Positions 24,571 through 34,463 of a stretch of DNA of 64,000 nt are shown one piece after another. A model generated the notes under the pieces. The model had not been told where the DNA came from. It worked only from the letters and a program-made list of their open reading frames with translations, and did not search any database. The number at the start of each line of letters is the position of its first letter. Within the stretch, counting starts at the first letter, position 1. This DNA is from Streptomyces sp. CB02009 (lineage in GTDB: Bacteria > Actinomycetota > Actinomycetes > Streptomycetales > Streptomycetaceae). A program made the translations under genes and the position numbers. The DNA lies in NCBI RefSeq assembly GCF_001905825.1, contig NZ_LIVV01000014.1, positions 1 to 64,000 of the forward strand, written 5' to 3'.

Positions 24571-26477
24571 CGGTCACTAAGAACTGGCTCCGCAGGAATT
24601 CACCGGGAATCGTCGCGCTCGCCCTGATGGTGAGCACGTTCTACGCTGTCCGGCTGCCCGAGTCCTCGGCTGCTGATATCGACAAGCTGGCGAAGAACTT
24701 CGCATTCGAGCCGATGTCCATCGCCATGCCTGCCGGATTCGAGAAGCAGGAAGTGCGGAAGGTCAACAAGGCGTATCAGCACATCGAGGCCTGGATCTCC
24801 TCGGTCGGCGCCGGCATCGCCGTCAACGATCTCGACGGCGACGGTCTGGACAACGACCTTTGTGTGAACGACGTGCGGATCGACCAGGCCGTGGTTACCC
24901 CAGCGCCGACGCGCAAGGACAAGTACGCGCCCTTCGCGCTCAATCCGGCGCCGCTCGGCACCAGCAAGACGATGGCGCCGATGGGCTGCATGCCCGGCGA
25001 CTACAACGAGGACGGCCGCATGGACCTCCTCGTCTACTACTGGGGCCGCACGCCGGTCATCTTCGTGAACAAGGGAGAGAAGGGGCAGCCCCTGACCGCT
25101 GCCTCCTTCACGCCCACGGAGCTGCTGCCCGGCAAGCGCGGTGCGACGTACACCGGCCCGCTGTGGAACTCCAACGCCGCTGCCGTGGCCGACTTCGACG
25201 GCGACGGCCACGATGACATCTACATCGGCAACTACTTCCCGGACAGCCCGGTCCTCGACCCGTCCAAGGACGGCGACGTCACCATGAACGCCTCGCTGTC
25301 GCACGCCCAGAACGGCGGCGGCGGCCACTTCTTCCGGTGGACGAAGGACGGCTACGAGAAGACCGACGACGCCATCCCGCAGAGTCTGAACAAGGGCTGG
25401 TCGCTCGGTGCCTCCGCCGCGGACCTCGACGGCGACCGGCTGCCCGAGGTATTCCTCGCCCACGACTTCGGCACCTCGGCGCTGCTGTACAACACCTCCA
25501 CCCCCGGCAAGATCAAGTTCTCCGAGGTCAAGGCCGTCCACAGCGGCACCGTTCCCAAGTCCAAGGAACTGGGGCGCAGTTCCTTCAAGGGCATGGGCGT
25601 CGACTTCGGCGACCTCGACCACGACGGCATGTACGACATGTTCGTCAGCAACATCACGACGTCGTTCGGCATCCAGGAGTCGAACTTCGCCTTCATCAGC
25701 GAGGCCGACAGCCGCTCTGAGCTCCAGGGCCGCCTCAAGGAGGGCGAGGCCCCGTACAAGGACGAGTCCTCCGACCTGCGCCTCGCCTGGTCCGGCTGGG
25801 GCTGGGACGTGAAGATGGGCGACTTCGACAACAACGGAGACCTGGAGATCACCCAGGCGCTCGGCTTCGTCAAGGGCAAGAACAACCGCTGGCCACAGCT
25901 CCAGGAGCTCGCCACCGCCAACGACGCCCTCACCTCGAACCCCCTCTGGTGGCCCAACGTCAAGCACGGTGACGACCTCGCCGGAAGCCAGCGCATGCGC
26001 TTCTTCGCCAAGGACCCCGACACCGGCCGCTACCACAACCTCTCCGTCGCCCTCGGCATCGGCGAGCCCGTCCCCACCCGAGGCCTCGCCACCGGCGACG
26101 CCGACGGCGACGGCCGGCTCGACCTGGCGGTCGCCCGACAGTGGGGCGAGCCGATCTTCCTCCACAACCTCAGCAAGAACCCCGGTTCCTATGTGGGCCT
26201 GAAGCTCACCCACCCGGACGGCTCGCCCGTGGTCGGCGCGGAGGTCTGCGTCGAACTGCCCGACGGCAGCAAGCGCATCGCCCGTCTCGACGGCGGCGGC
26301 GGCCACTCCGGCAAGCGCAGCACCGACGTCCACATCGGTCTGGGCAAGGACATCCAGGGCTCCGTGCCCGCCATGGTCACCTGGCGCGACCGGGCAGGCC
26401 AGGTCCACGAGCAGAAGCTGAAGCTCACGCCGGGCTGGCACAGCCTCGAGCTGGGCACCCAGGTCAAGGAGAAGTGA
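24567..26477 (+). CDS. UnbV-type enediyne protein with FG-GAP repeats and ASPIC/UnbV domain (E4-like)
   Basis: 636 residues. The N-terminus has a single hydrophobic segment (GIVALALMVSTFYAV), an anchor or uncleaved signal, so the bulk is probably exported. At least six calcium-binding-like FG-GAP motifs follow (NDLDGDGLDND, GDYNEDGRMDLL, ADFDGDGHDDIY, ADLDGDRLPEVF, GDLDHDGMYDMF, GDADGDGRLDLA), forming a beta-propeller. The C-terminal ~90 residues are the ASPIC/UnbV domain (VGLKLTHPDGSPVVGAEVCV). It is one of the conserved enediyne cassette genes; its exact role is unknown. Confidence 0.92.
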   Translation: MTVTKNWLRRNSPGIVALALMVSTFYAVRLPESSAADIDKLAKNFAFEPMSIAMPAGFEKQEVRKVNKAYQHIEAWISSVGAGIAVNDLDGDGLDNDLCVNDVRIDQAVVTPAPTRKDKYAPFALNPAPLGTSKTMAPMGCMPGDYNEDGRMDLLVYYWGRTPVIFVNKGEKGQPLTAASFTPTELLPGKRGATYTGPLWNSNAAAVADFDGDGHDDIYIGNYFPDSPVLDPSKDGDVTMNASLSHAQNGGGGHFFRWTKDGYEKTDDAIPQSLNKGWSLGASAADLDGDRLPEVFLAHDFGTSALLYNTSTPGKIKFSEVKAVHSGTVPKSKELGRSSFKGMGVDFGDLDHDGMYDMFVSNITTSFGIQESNFAFISEADSRSELQGRLKEGEAPYKDESSDLRLAWSGWGWDVKMGDFDNNGDLEITQALGFVKGKNNRWPQLQELATANDALTSNPLWWPNVKHGDDLAGSQRMRFFAKDPDTGRYHNLSVALGIGEPVPTRGLATGDADGDGRLDLAVARQWGEPIFLHNLSKNPGSYVGLKLTHPDGSPVVGAEVCVELPDGSKRIARLDGGGGHSGKRSTDVHIGLGKDIQGSVPAMVTWRDRAGQVHEQKLKLTPGWHSLELGTQVKEK

Positions 26478-26479
26478 CG

Positions 26480-27595
26480 ATGTCCGCACAGAAGACCGCC
26501 GCACCACGCCACAACCCCAAGGTCACGAAGGCGCTGCGCCGCTTCGCGATCTCCATCTCCGTGCTCAACATCTTCGGATACACCGTCCTCGGCTTCGAAC
26601 AGCCCTGGACCTGGCCGTTCATCGCCCTTGCGACCGGCTACACCCTGGAGATCCTCCTGGAACTGCTCGGTGCCCGCGTCGAGGGCCGCGCGCCGCGCTT
26701 CCTCGGCGGCGGGGCCAAGGGCGTGATGGAGTTCCTCCTGCCGGCCCACATCACCGCGCTCGCCGTGAACATGCTGTCGTACGTCAACGACCTCGTGTGG
26801 GTCATGGTGTTCGGTGTCATCGTCGCCGTCGGCACCAAGTGGGTCCTGCGCGCCCCCGTCAAGGGCCGCCTGCGGCACTTCATGAACCCGTCGAACTTCG
26901 GCATCGCCGTCATCCTGCTGCTCTTCCCGTGGGCCTCGATCGCCCCGCCGTACCACTTCACCGAGTACCTCGACGGCGGCTTCGACTGGCTGGTGCCGGC
27001 GATCATCATCACCCTCGGCACGATGCTCAACGCCAAGCTCACCGAGCGCATGTGGCTGATCCTCGCCTGGGTCGGCGGCTTCGCCCTCCAGGCGATCGTC
27101 CGCGGCCTGCTGTTCGACACCTCCATCCCCGCGGGCCTGGCGATGATGACCGGCGTGGCATTCGTGCTCTTCACGAACTACATGATCACGGACCCCGGTA
27201 CCACGCCCTCCTCGAAGTGGGGCCAGATCGCCTTCGGCGGCGGTGTCGCCGCCGCGTACGGCGTGCTGACCGCGATGAGCATCGCCTACGGCCTGTTCTT
27301 CGCCACCGCCCTCGTCTGCGGCATCCGCGGCGCCTTCCTGTGGACCGCGGACGTGGTGTCCAAGAAGCGTGCCGAGGAGGCCCTCGCCCTGGCCGCCGTC
27401 ACCCAGGCCGTCGCCCAGGCCGACGCCGCCCCGGCGACCGCCGAGGCCGCCTGCGCGTGCCCCGAAGGCGCGTGCGCCTGCCCGGCCCCGGCGACCGCCG
27501 AGACCCCCGCGTGCGGGTGCCCGGAAGGCGCGTGCGGATGCGCCGCTCCGGTGACCGCCGAGGCCGAGACCAAGAAGATCCCGGTGGCCGCATGA
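26480..27595 (+). CDS. UnbU-type enediyne membrane protein with Cys-rich tail (E5-like)
   Basis: 371 residues, ATG two bases after the UnbV stop. Roughly eight or more transmembrane helices resemble RnfD/NqrB-type flavin-linked membrane proteins (NIFGYTVLGFEQPWTWPFIA; MNPSNFGIAVILLLFPW; NYMITDPGTTPSSKWGQIAF). The last ~45 residues are unusual: two copies of a CPEGAC unit inside an Ala/Thr/Pro linker give eight cysteines (about residues 323-356). I do not recall this tail from other UnbU proteins. The ATGA overlap couples it to the PKS gene. Confidence 0.9.
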   Translation: MSAQKTAAPRHNPKVTKALRRFAISISVLNIFGYTVLGFEQPWTWPFIALATGYTLEILLELLGARVEGRAPRFLGGGAKGVMEFLLPAHITALAVNMLSYVNDLVWVMVFGVIVAVGTKWVLRAPVKGRLRHFMNPSNFGIAVILLLFPWASIAPPYHFTEYLDGGFDWLVPAIIITLGTMLNAKLTERMWLILAWVGGFALQAIVRGLLFDTSIPAGLAMMTGVAFVLFTNYMITDPGTTPSSKWGQIAFGGGVAAAYGVLTAMSIAYGLFFATALVCGIRGAFLWTADVVSKKRAEEALALAAVTQAVAQADAAPATAEAACACPEGACACPAPATAETPACGCPEGACGCAAPVTAEAETKKIPVAA

Positions 27596-30500
27596 GCAGG
27601 ATCGCGATCGTCGGCATGGCCTGCCGCTACCCCGACGCCAAGAACCCGAACGAGCTGTGGGACAACGCCGTCGCCGGACGGCGAGCGTTCCGCCGTCTCC
27701 CCGACGTCCGGATGAACCTGGACGACTACTGGGACGCCGACCCGGCCACCCCCGACACCTTCTACGCCCGCAACGCCGCGGTCATCGAGGGCTACGCATT
27801 CGACCGGATCGCCCACAAGATCGCGGGCAGCACCTTCCGGTCGACCGACCTCACGCACTGGCTCGCCCTGGACACCGCGGGCCGCGCGCTCGCCGACGCC
27901 GGATTCCCCGGCGGCGAGGGCCTGCCCCGCGAGCGCACCGGCGTCGTCGTCGGCAACACCCTCACCGGCGAGTTCGCCCGCGCCAACGTGATGCGGCTGC
28001 GCTGGCCGTACGTGCGACGGGTGATGGCCTCCGCCCTCAAGACCGAGGAAGGCTGGGACGAGGACCGGATCGCCGAGTTCCTCGCCGACGTCGAGACCTC
28101 CTACAAGGAGCCGTTCCCGGCGATCGACGAGGACACCCTCGCCGGCGGCCTCGCCAACACCATCGCAGGCCGGATCTGCAACCACTTCGACCTCAACGGC
28201 GGCGGCTACACGGTCGACGGCGCCTGCTCCTCGTCCCTGCTGTCCGTCACCACGGCCGGCACCGCCCTGATCAACGGCGACATCGACGTCGCCGTCGCCG
28301 GAGGCGTCGACCTGTCGATCGACCCGTTCGAGATCATCGGCTTCGCCAAGACCGGCGCGCTCGCCAAGGGCGAGATGAAGCTCTACGACCGCGGCTCCAA
28401 CGGCTTCTGGCCCGGCGAGGGCTGCGGCATGATCGTCATGATGCGGGAGGAGGACGCCCTCGCGGCGGGCCACCGCATCTACGCGACCGTCGCCGGCTGG
28501 GGCGTCTCCTCCGACGGCCAGGGCGGCATCACCCGCCCCGAGGTGAGCGGCTACCAGCTCGCGCTCAAGCGGGCGTACGAACGAGCCGGTTTCGGCATCG
28601 AGACCGTCGGGCTCTTCGAAGGCCACGGCACCGGCACCGCCGTCGGCGACACCACCGAGCTCACCGCCCTCATGGGTGCGCGCAAGGAGGCCGACCCCGA
28701 CGCCCCGGTCGCCGCCATCACGTCCATCAAGGGCATGATCGGCCACACCAAGGCCGCCGCCGGCGTCGCCGGTCTGATCAAGGCGGCCCTGGCCGTCGAC
28801 AACCAGACTCTCCCGCCGGCCATCGGCACCACCGACCCGCACGAGCTGCTCGCCGACGAAAACGCCAACCTCAAGGCCCTGCGCAAGGCCGAGGTCTGGC
28901 CCGAGGGAACGCCCCGCCGGGCCGGCGTCACCGCCATGGGCTTCGGCGGCATCAACACCCATGTCGTCCTCGACGAGCCGGCTTCCCGGCGCCGCACGGC
29001 CCCCGGCCGGCGCTCCGCCACTCTGGCGCACTCGCTCCAGGACGCCGAACTGCTCGTCGTCGACGGCGACTCCCCGAAGGCGCTGCGCGCCCGGCTCGCC
29101 GAGGTCGCCGCGTTCGTCGCGACCGTCTCCTACGGACAGGTGGCCGATCTCGCCGCCACCCTCCAGCGCGAACTGCGCGGGCTGACGCACCGCGCCGCGG
29201 TCGTCGTCACGTCCCCGGAGGACGCCGAGCGTCGGCTGACGCACCTGGCCGACCTCCTGGAGGCCGGTGAGAGCACCCACACCGCCGCCGACGGCCGCAG
29301 CTTCCTGGGCCGGGCCACCGGCCGTGCCCGCGTCGGCTTCCTTTTCCCCGGCCAGGGGTCCGGCCACGGCACCGGGGGAGGGGCGCTTCGCCGCCGCTTC
29401 CCCGAGGTCGCCGAGGTGTTCGACCGGGCCGCGCTGCCCGCCACCGGCGACATGGTCGCCACCGACGTGGCACAGCCGCGCATCACCACCGGCTCGGCCG
29501 CCGGCCTCCGGGCACTCGACTCGCTGCGGCTCGAGGCGTCCGTCGCCGTCGGGCACAGCCTCGGCGAACTGTCCGCGCTGCACTGGGCGGGGGCCCTCGA
29601 CGAGGAGACCCTGCTTCAGGCCGCGCGTGTGCGGGGCCGTGCCATGGCCGAGCACAGCGCCTCCGGCACCATGGCCTCGCTCGGCACCAAGCCGGAGCGG
29701 GCCGAGGAGCTCGTATCCGGCCTCGGCGTCGTCATCGCCGGCTACAACGGTCCCGAGCAGACCGTCGTCGCCGGCCCGGTCGAGGACATCGAGGAGGTGC
29801 GGCGACGGGCCGAGAGGGCCGAGATCGCCTGCGTCCGCCTGAACGTGTCGCACGCCTTCCATTCGCCGCTGGTCGCCGCCTCCGCCGCGTCCTTCGGGTC
29901 CTGGCTCGACACCGCTCGCCTCGGCTCCCTCGCCGGCCGGGTCTTCTCCACCGTCACCGGCGAGGAACTCGCGCCCCGAGCGGACCTGGCGGCCCTGCTG
30001 CGCGACCAGATCACCGGACCCGTCCGCTTCACCCAGGCGGTGAGCGAGGCGGCCCGCCACGTCGACCTCTTCGTCGAGGTGGGCCCCGGCCGGGTGCTCA
30101 GCGGTCTCGCGCAGGCCACTACCAGCGTTCCGGTCGTCGCGCTCAACACCGACGACGAGTCGCTGCGCAGCCTCCTACAGGTCGCCGGCGCCGCGTTCGT
30201 CGCGGGCGCCCCGGTTGCCCTCGAACGGCTCTTCCAGGACCGACTGATCCGGCCCCTGGAGGTCGGCCAGGAGTTCTCCTTCTTCGCCAGCCCCTGCGAG
30301 CAGGCGCCGCTCGACGCGGCTCCGGCCGAGCGTCGGCCCCGCCCCGTCCGCGCGGCCGCGCCTGTACCCGAACCCGCCGCCCCGCGCGCGGAACGGACGC
30401 AGAAGGCCGAGGAGACCACGGCCGTCACGGCGGACGGCGGGGACGGCCCCGACGCGCTCGACGTGCTGCGCACCCTCGTCGCCGAACGCGCCGAGCTGCC

Positions 30501-33459
30501 GGCCGAGCTCGTCGACCCGGACAGCCGGCTCCTGGACGACCTGCACATGAGCTCGATCACCGTCGGACAGATCGTCAACCAGGCGGCGTCCCGCCTCGGG
30601 ATCCCCGCGGCGCAGGTGCCGACCAACTTCGCCACCGCCACCCTCGCCGAACTGGCCGAGGCGCTGGACACCCTCGTCAGCACCGGAGGCGTCGAGGAGC
30701 CGACCGCTCCCGTCGTCGCGGGCGCGGCCCCCTGGGCACGGCCGTTCGCCGTGGACCTCGACAAGGTCGCCCGGCCGTACGCCGTGCCGGACGGCACCGA
30801 CGGGGACTGGGAGCTGTTCGGCTCCGAGGGTGACCTGTACGCCGAGTCGCTCCGCCGGGAGCTGGCGACCGCCGGTCTCGGCGCGGGCGTCCTGGCCGTA
30901 CTGGCCAAGGGCTGCGCGCGGCAGGAGGTGGAGAAGGTCCTGGCCGCCGCCAAGAACGCCCTCGCCGGCGACCGCAAGCGGCGCTTCGTCCTCGTCCAGG
31001 ACGGCCGCGGCGCGGCGGGCCTGGCCAAGACCCTCCACCTGGAGGCCCCGCACCTGCGCACCACCGTCGTCCACACCACGGCGTCCGAGGAGGCCGTGGA
31101 ACGGGTCGTGGCGGAGGTGGCCGCGACCACGCGCTTCGCCGAAGTCCACTACGACGAGGCCGGTGTGCGCCGTGTGCCGACGCTGCGGGCCCTGCCCGTG
31201 GAGCCGGAGCGGACGGATGTCCCGCTGGACTCCTCCGACGTCCTGCTCGTGACGGGTGGCGGCAAGGGGATCTCTGCGGAGTGCGCCCTGGCCGTCGCCC
31301 AGAGGACCGGGGCCAAGCTGGCCGTGCTCGGCCGCTCCGACCCGGCCGGGGACCGCGAACTCGCCGAGAACCTCGACCGGATGCGCGACAGCGGCGTCCG
31401 CGTGCACTACGCGCGCGCCGATGTCACCGTGCGCGAGCAGGTCACGGCTGCCGTGGAGGAACTGCGCGAGGCACTCGGCCCGATCACCTGCCTGCTGCAC
31501 GGCGCCGGGCGCAACGAGCCGGGCGCGCTGACGGCGCTGACCCCCGAGGACTTCGACCGGACCTTCGACCCCAAGGTCGACGGGCTGCGCACGGTCCTCG
31601 ATGCAGTGGGCGCCGAGGGCCTCAAGCTGCTCGTCACGTTCGGCAGCATCATCGGCCGGGCGGGACTGCGCGGCGAGGCCCACTACGCCACCGCCAACGA
31701 GTGGCTGGCCGACCTCACCGAGGAGGTCGCCCGCACCCACCCGAACATCCGCGCCCGCTGCATGGAATGGTCGGTGTGGTCAGGCGTCGGCATGGGCGAG
31801 AAGCTCTCCGTCGTCGAGTCACTCTCCCGCGAGGGCATCACCCCCGTCTCCCCGGACCAGGGCGTGGACATCCTGCTGCGCCTCATCGAGGACCCGGACG
31901 CCCCCGTCGTCACGGTGATCAGCGGCCGTACCGAGGGCATCGACACCGTCCGCCGGGACCTTCCCGAGCTGCCGCTGCTCCGCTTCACCGGCAACGCGCT
32001 GGTGCGCTACCACGGCGTCGAGCTGGTCACCGAGGTCGAACTGAACGCTGGCACCGACCCGTACCTGGCCGACCACCTGCTCGACGGCAACCTGCTGCTG
32101 CCCGCCGTCATCGGCATGGAGGCCATGACCCAGGTCGCCTCCGCGGTCACCGGCCGCACCGGCACCGCACCGGTCATCGAAGGCGCGAAGTTCCTGCGCC
32201 CCATCGTCGTGCCGCCGGCCGGCAGCACCCGGATCCGGATCGCGGCGACCGTCACCGGCACCGACACCGTCGACGTCGCCATCCACGCCGAGGACACCGG
32301 GTTCGTCGCCGATCACTTCCGCGCGCGCCTGGTCTTCTCCGGGACACCGGCACCGGACGGTCCGCCGCTCCAGGTGCCGGACGACACCCCGGTCGTCCCG
32401 CTCGACCCGGCCGCCGACCTGTACGGCAGCGTCCTGTTCCAGGGCGCCCGCTTCCAGCGGCTGCGCCGCTTCCACCGGGCCGCGGCACGACACGTGGACG
32501 CGGAGGTCGCCGTCCAGCAGCAGCCGGAGGGCTGGTTCGCCGGCTTCCTGCCCGGTGAACTGCTGCTCGCCGACCCGGGCATGCGCGACGCGCTCATGCA
32601 CGGCAACCAGGTCTGCGTCCCGGACGCCACGCTGCTCCCCTCGGGCGTGGAGCGGATCCACACCCTCGGCTCCGGCGACCACGTCCCCGAGCGACTGCGG
32701 TACACCGCGGTCGAGCGCAGCCGCGACGGCGACACGTACGTGTACGACATCGCGGTCCGCGACGAGGACGGCACCGTCGTCGAACGCTGGGACGGTCTGA
32801 CCCTGCATGCCGTACGGAAGACCGACGGGTCCGGCCCGTGGGTCGCCCCGCTGCTCGGCCCGTACCTGGAGCGCTCGCTGGAGGACGTCGTCGGCAGCCG
32901 CATCGCGGTCGCTGTCGAGCCGCACGGGGACGCCCCCGCCGGCTCGGTCGCCCAGCGACGCGGCTTCACGGCCGACGCGGCCGCCCGGGCGCTCGGCAGC
33001 CCGGCCGCCGTCCGGCACCGCCCGGACGGACGTCCGGAGCTGGAGCCCGGTCGGCACATGTCGATGTCGGCGGCGCACGGCCTGGGAGTCACCCTCAGCG
33101 CCGTCTCCGACACCGAGGTGGCCTGCGACATCGAAGCGGTCAGCATGCGCTCGGCCCACGAGTGGCGCGGGCTGCTCGGGGACCACGCGCCCGTCGCGGA
33201 GCTGGTCGCCAAGGAGACGGGGGAGGCGCCGGACACCGCCGCCACCCGGGTGTGGGGTGCTGTGGAGTGCCTGCGGAAGGCCGGCATCATGGCCGGAGCA
33301 CCGCTGACGGTGCTACCCCGCCGCAAGGACGCATGGGTGGTCTTCGCCGCCGGCGACCTGCGGATCGCTACCTTCGTCACCGCACTGCGCGACGCCCTGG
33401 AGCCCGCCGTCTTCGCGTTCCTCACCCATGAAACGCCTCTCGTCGAAGGGCGGCCCTAG
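27592..33459 (+). CDS. pksE: iterative type I enediyne polyketide synthase (PksE)
   Basis: 1955 residues with the diagnostic enediyne order KS-AT-ACP-KR-DH-PPTase. KS: DGACSSSL (Cys212), EGHGTGT (His345), GHTKAA (His385). AT: GHSLGE (Ser656). ACP: DLHMSSITVGQ (Ser987 or 988 as attachment site). KR: TGGGKGIS (about 1221) and HYATANEW (Tyr1365). DH: DHLLDGNLLLPAV (His1495). C-terminal PPTase-like domain: DIE (Asp1846) and WGAVECLRKAG (Glu1892). The enzyme builds the polyene precursor of the enediyne core and can load its own ACP. It starts on the UnbU stop codon and is followed 3 nt later by the thioesterase. Confidence 0.97.
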   Translation: MSRIAIVGMACRYPDAKNPNELWDNAVAGRRAFRRLPDVRMNLDDYWDADPATPDTFYARNAAVIEGYAFDRIAHKIAGSTFRSTDLTHWLALDTAGRALADAGFPGGEGLPRERTGVVVGNTLTGEFARANVMRLRWPYVRRVMASALKTEEGWDEDRIAEFLADVETSYKEPFPAIDEDTLAGGLANTIAGRICNHFDLNGGGYTVDGACSSSLLSVTTAGTALINGDIDVAVAGGVDLSIDPFEIIGFAKTGALAKGEMKLYDRGSNGFWPGEGCGMIVMMREEDALAAGHRIYATVAGWGVSSDGQGGITRPEVSGYQLALKRAYERAGFGIETVGLFEGHGTGTAVGDTTELTALMGARKEADPDAPVAAITSIKGMIGHTKAAAGVAGLIKAALAVDNQTLPPAIGTTDPHELLADENANLKALRKAEVWPEGTPRRAGVTAMGFGGINTHVVLDEPASRRRTAPGRRSATLAHSLQDAELLVVDGDSPKALRARLAEVAAFVATVSYGQVADLAATLQRELRGLTHRAAVVVTSPEDAERRLTHLADLLEAGESTHTAADGRSFLGRATGRARVGFLFPGQGSGHGTGGGALRRRFPEVAEVFDRAALPATGDMVATDVAQPRITTGSAAGLRALDSLRLEASVAVGHSLGELSALHWAGALDEETLLQAARVRGRAMAEHSASGTMASLGTKPERAEELVSGLGVVIAGYNGPEQTVVAGPVEDIEEVRRRAERAEIACVRLNVSHAFHSPLVAASAASFGSWLDTARLGSLAGRVFSTVTGEELAPRADLAALLRDQITGPVRFTQAVSEAARHVDLFVEVGPGRVLSGLAQATTSVPVVALNTDDESLRSLLQVAGAAFVAGAPVALERLFQDRLIRPLEVGQEFSFFASPCEQAPLDAAPAERRPRPVRAAAPVPEPAAPRAERTQKAEETTAVTADGGDGPDALDVLRTLVAERAELPAELVDPDSRLLDDLHMSSITVGQIVNQAASRLGIPAAQVPTNFATATLAELAEALDTLVSTGGVEEPTAPVVAGAAPWARPFAVDLDKVARPYAVPDGTDGDWELFGSEGDLYAESLRRELATAGLGAGVLAVLAKGCARQEVEKVLAAAKNALAGDRKRRFVLVQDGRGAAGLAKTLHLEAPHLRTTVVHTTASEEAVERVVAEVAATTRFAEVHYDEAGVRRVPTLRALPVEPERTDVPLDSSDVLLVTGGGKGISAECALAVAQRTGAKLAVLGRSDPAGDRELAENLDRMRDSGVRVHYARADVTVREQVTAAVEELREALGPITCLLHGAGRNEPGALTALTPEDFDRTFDPKVDGLRTVLDAVGAEGLKLLVTFGSIIGRAGLRGEAHYATANEWLADLTEEVARTHPNIRARCMEWSVWSGVGMGEKLSVVESLSREGITPVSPDQGVDILLRLIEDPDAPVVTVISGRTEGIDTVRRDLPELPLLRFTGNALVRYHGVELVTEVELNAGTDPYLADHLLDGNLLLPAVIGMEAMTQVASAVTGRTGTAPVIEGAKFLRPIVVPPAGSTRIRIAATVTGTDTVDVAIHAEDTGFVADHFRARLVFSGTPAPDGPPLQVPDDTPVVPLDPAADLYGSVLFQGARFQRLRRFHRAAARHVDAEVAVQQQPEGWFAGFLPGELLLADPGMRDALMHGNQVCVPDATLLPSGVERIHTLGSGDHVPERLRYTAVERSRDGDTYVYDIAVRDEDGTVVERWDGLTLHAVRKTDGSGPWVAPLLGPYLERSLEDVVGSRIAVAVEPHGDAPAGSVAQRRGFTADAAARALGSPAAVRHRPDGRPELEPGRHMSMSAAHGLGVTLSAVSDTEVACDIEAVSMRSAHEWRGLLGDHAPVAELVAKETGEAPDTAATRVWGAVECLRKAGIMAGAPLTVLPRRKDAWVVFAAGDLRIATFVTALRDALEPAVFAFLTHETPLVEGRP

Positions 33460-33462
33460 GCC

Positions 33463-33921
33463 ATGGCGGACGACTATTTCGAGTACCGGCACACCGTCGG
33501 CTTCGAGGAGACCAACCTCGTCGGCAACGTGTACTACGTGAACTATCTGCGCTGGCAGGGCCGGTGCCGGGAGCTGTTCCTGCAGCAGAAGGCACCGGAC
33601 GTGCTGGCCGAGGTGCAGGCCGACCTCAAGCTGTTCACGCTGAAGGTGGACTGCGAGTTCTTCTCCGAGATCACCGCGTTCGACGAGCTGTCCATCCGGA
33701 TGCGGCTTTCGGAACTGGGTCAGACACAACTGGAGTTCACCTTCGACTACGTCAAGGTGACGGGTGGTGCCGAGGTGCTGATCGCACGCGGCCGGCAGCG
33801 GATCGCGTGCATGCGCGGCCCGAACACCAACACCGTGCCCTCCCGCATTCCCGAGGGCCTGGCGCGCGCCCTGGAGCCGTACGCCGCCCACGGGCCGGCA
33901 CTGGCCGGGCGGACGGCATGA
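33463..33921 (+). CDS. enediyne hot-dog thioesterase (E10-like)
   Basis: 152 residues, a single hot-dog domain of the 4-hydroxybenzoyl-CoA thioesterase type. The active-site region NLVGNVYYVNYLRWQGRCRE is characteristic of enediyne TEs, which release the PksE polyene (heptaene in vitro). The ATG lies 3 nt after the PKS stop, and its TGA overlaps the next ATG. Confidence 0.93.
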   Translation: MADDYFEYRHTVGFEETNLVGNVYYVNYLRWQGRCRELFLQQKAPDVLAEVQADLKLFTLKVDCEFFSEITAFDELSIRMRLSELGQTQLEFTFDYVKVTGGAEVLIARGRQRIACMRGPNTNTVPSRIPEGLARALEPYAAHGPALAGRTA

Positions 33922-34463
33922 GCACCCTGGCCGCCGCGCCGCCGCGGGACGCCGTCGCCGGCGACCCCGCGGCGCTGCGGCGGGCCCTCGGGTCCTTCGC
34001 CACCGGCGTGACCGTCGTGACGGTCGGCGGGGCCTCGCCGCGGGGCATGACCGCCAACTCCTTCACCTCGGTCTCGCTGGACCCGGCCCTCGTGCTCCTG
34101 TGCGTGGGCAAGGACGCGGTCATGAACCGCGTCCTCGCCGAGGCCGACACCTTCGCGGTGTCGGTCCTCGGCGCCGGTCAGGAGGACGTGGCCGGGCACT
34201 TCGCCGACCGGTCCCGCCCGCCGGGCGCCGCCCAGTTCGACCCCGTCGACTGGCTGCCTGGCGAGGCCGCCGACGCCCCCCTGATCGCGGGGGCGTCGGC
34301 CCACTTCGAGTGCGCCCGATGGCGCACCTACGACGGCGGCGACCACACCATCCACGTCGGACGTGTGCTCGCCCTTGACGCCCAGCCGGACCGCGAGCCC
34401 CTGGTGTTCCACGGCGGCCGCTTCCGGCGGCTCGCCCCGGCACCGCGAGGAGGCCGACCATGA
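33918..34463 (+). CDS. flavin reductase (E6-like, FMN/FAD:NADH oxidoreductase)
   Basis: 181 residues. The flavin-reductase fold is clear: LRRALGSFATGVTVVTVGG, RGMTANSFTSVSLDPALVLL, and ECARWRTYDGGDHTIHVGRV. Members supply reduced flavin to two-component monooxygenases such as SgcC (partner SgcE6). In this window it is the only such reductase, so it is the likely partner of the HpaB-type hydroxylase and the two group-D oxygenases. ATGA overlaps on both sides. Confidence 0.9.
   Translation: MSTLAAAPPRDAVAGDPAALRRALGSFATGVTVVTVGGASPRGMTANSFTSVSLDPALVLLCVGKDAVMNRVLAEADTFAVSVLGAGQEDVAGHFADRSRPPGAAQFDPVDWLPGEAADAPLIAGASAHFECARWRTYDGGDHTIHVGRVLALDAQPDREPLVFHGGRFRRLAPAPRGGRP

Noticed and set aside
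26797..27591. The PKS open frame extends about 265 codons upstream of 27592.
   Set aside because: The extension reads as Arg/Pro/His-rich sequence in the shadow of UnbU, whose membrane helices are clearly coding; the ATGA overlap and the MSRIAIVGMACRYP start fix the PKS start.
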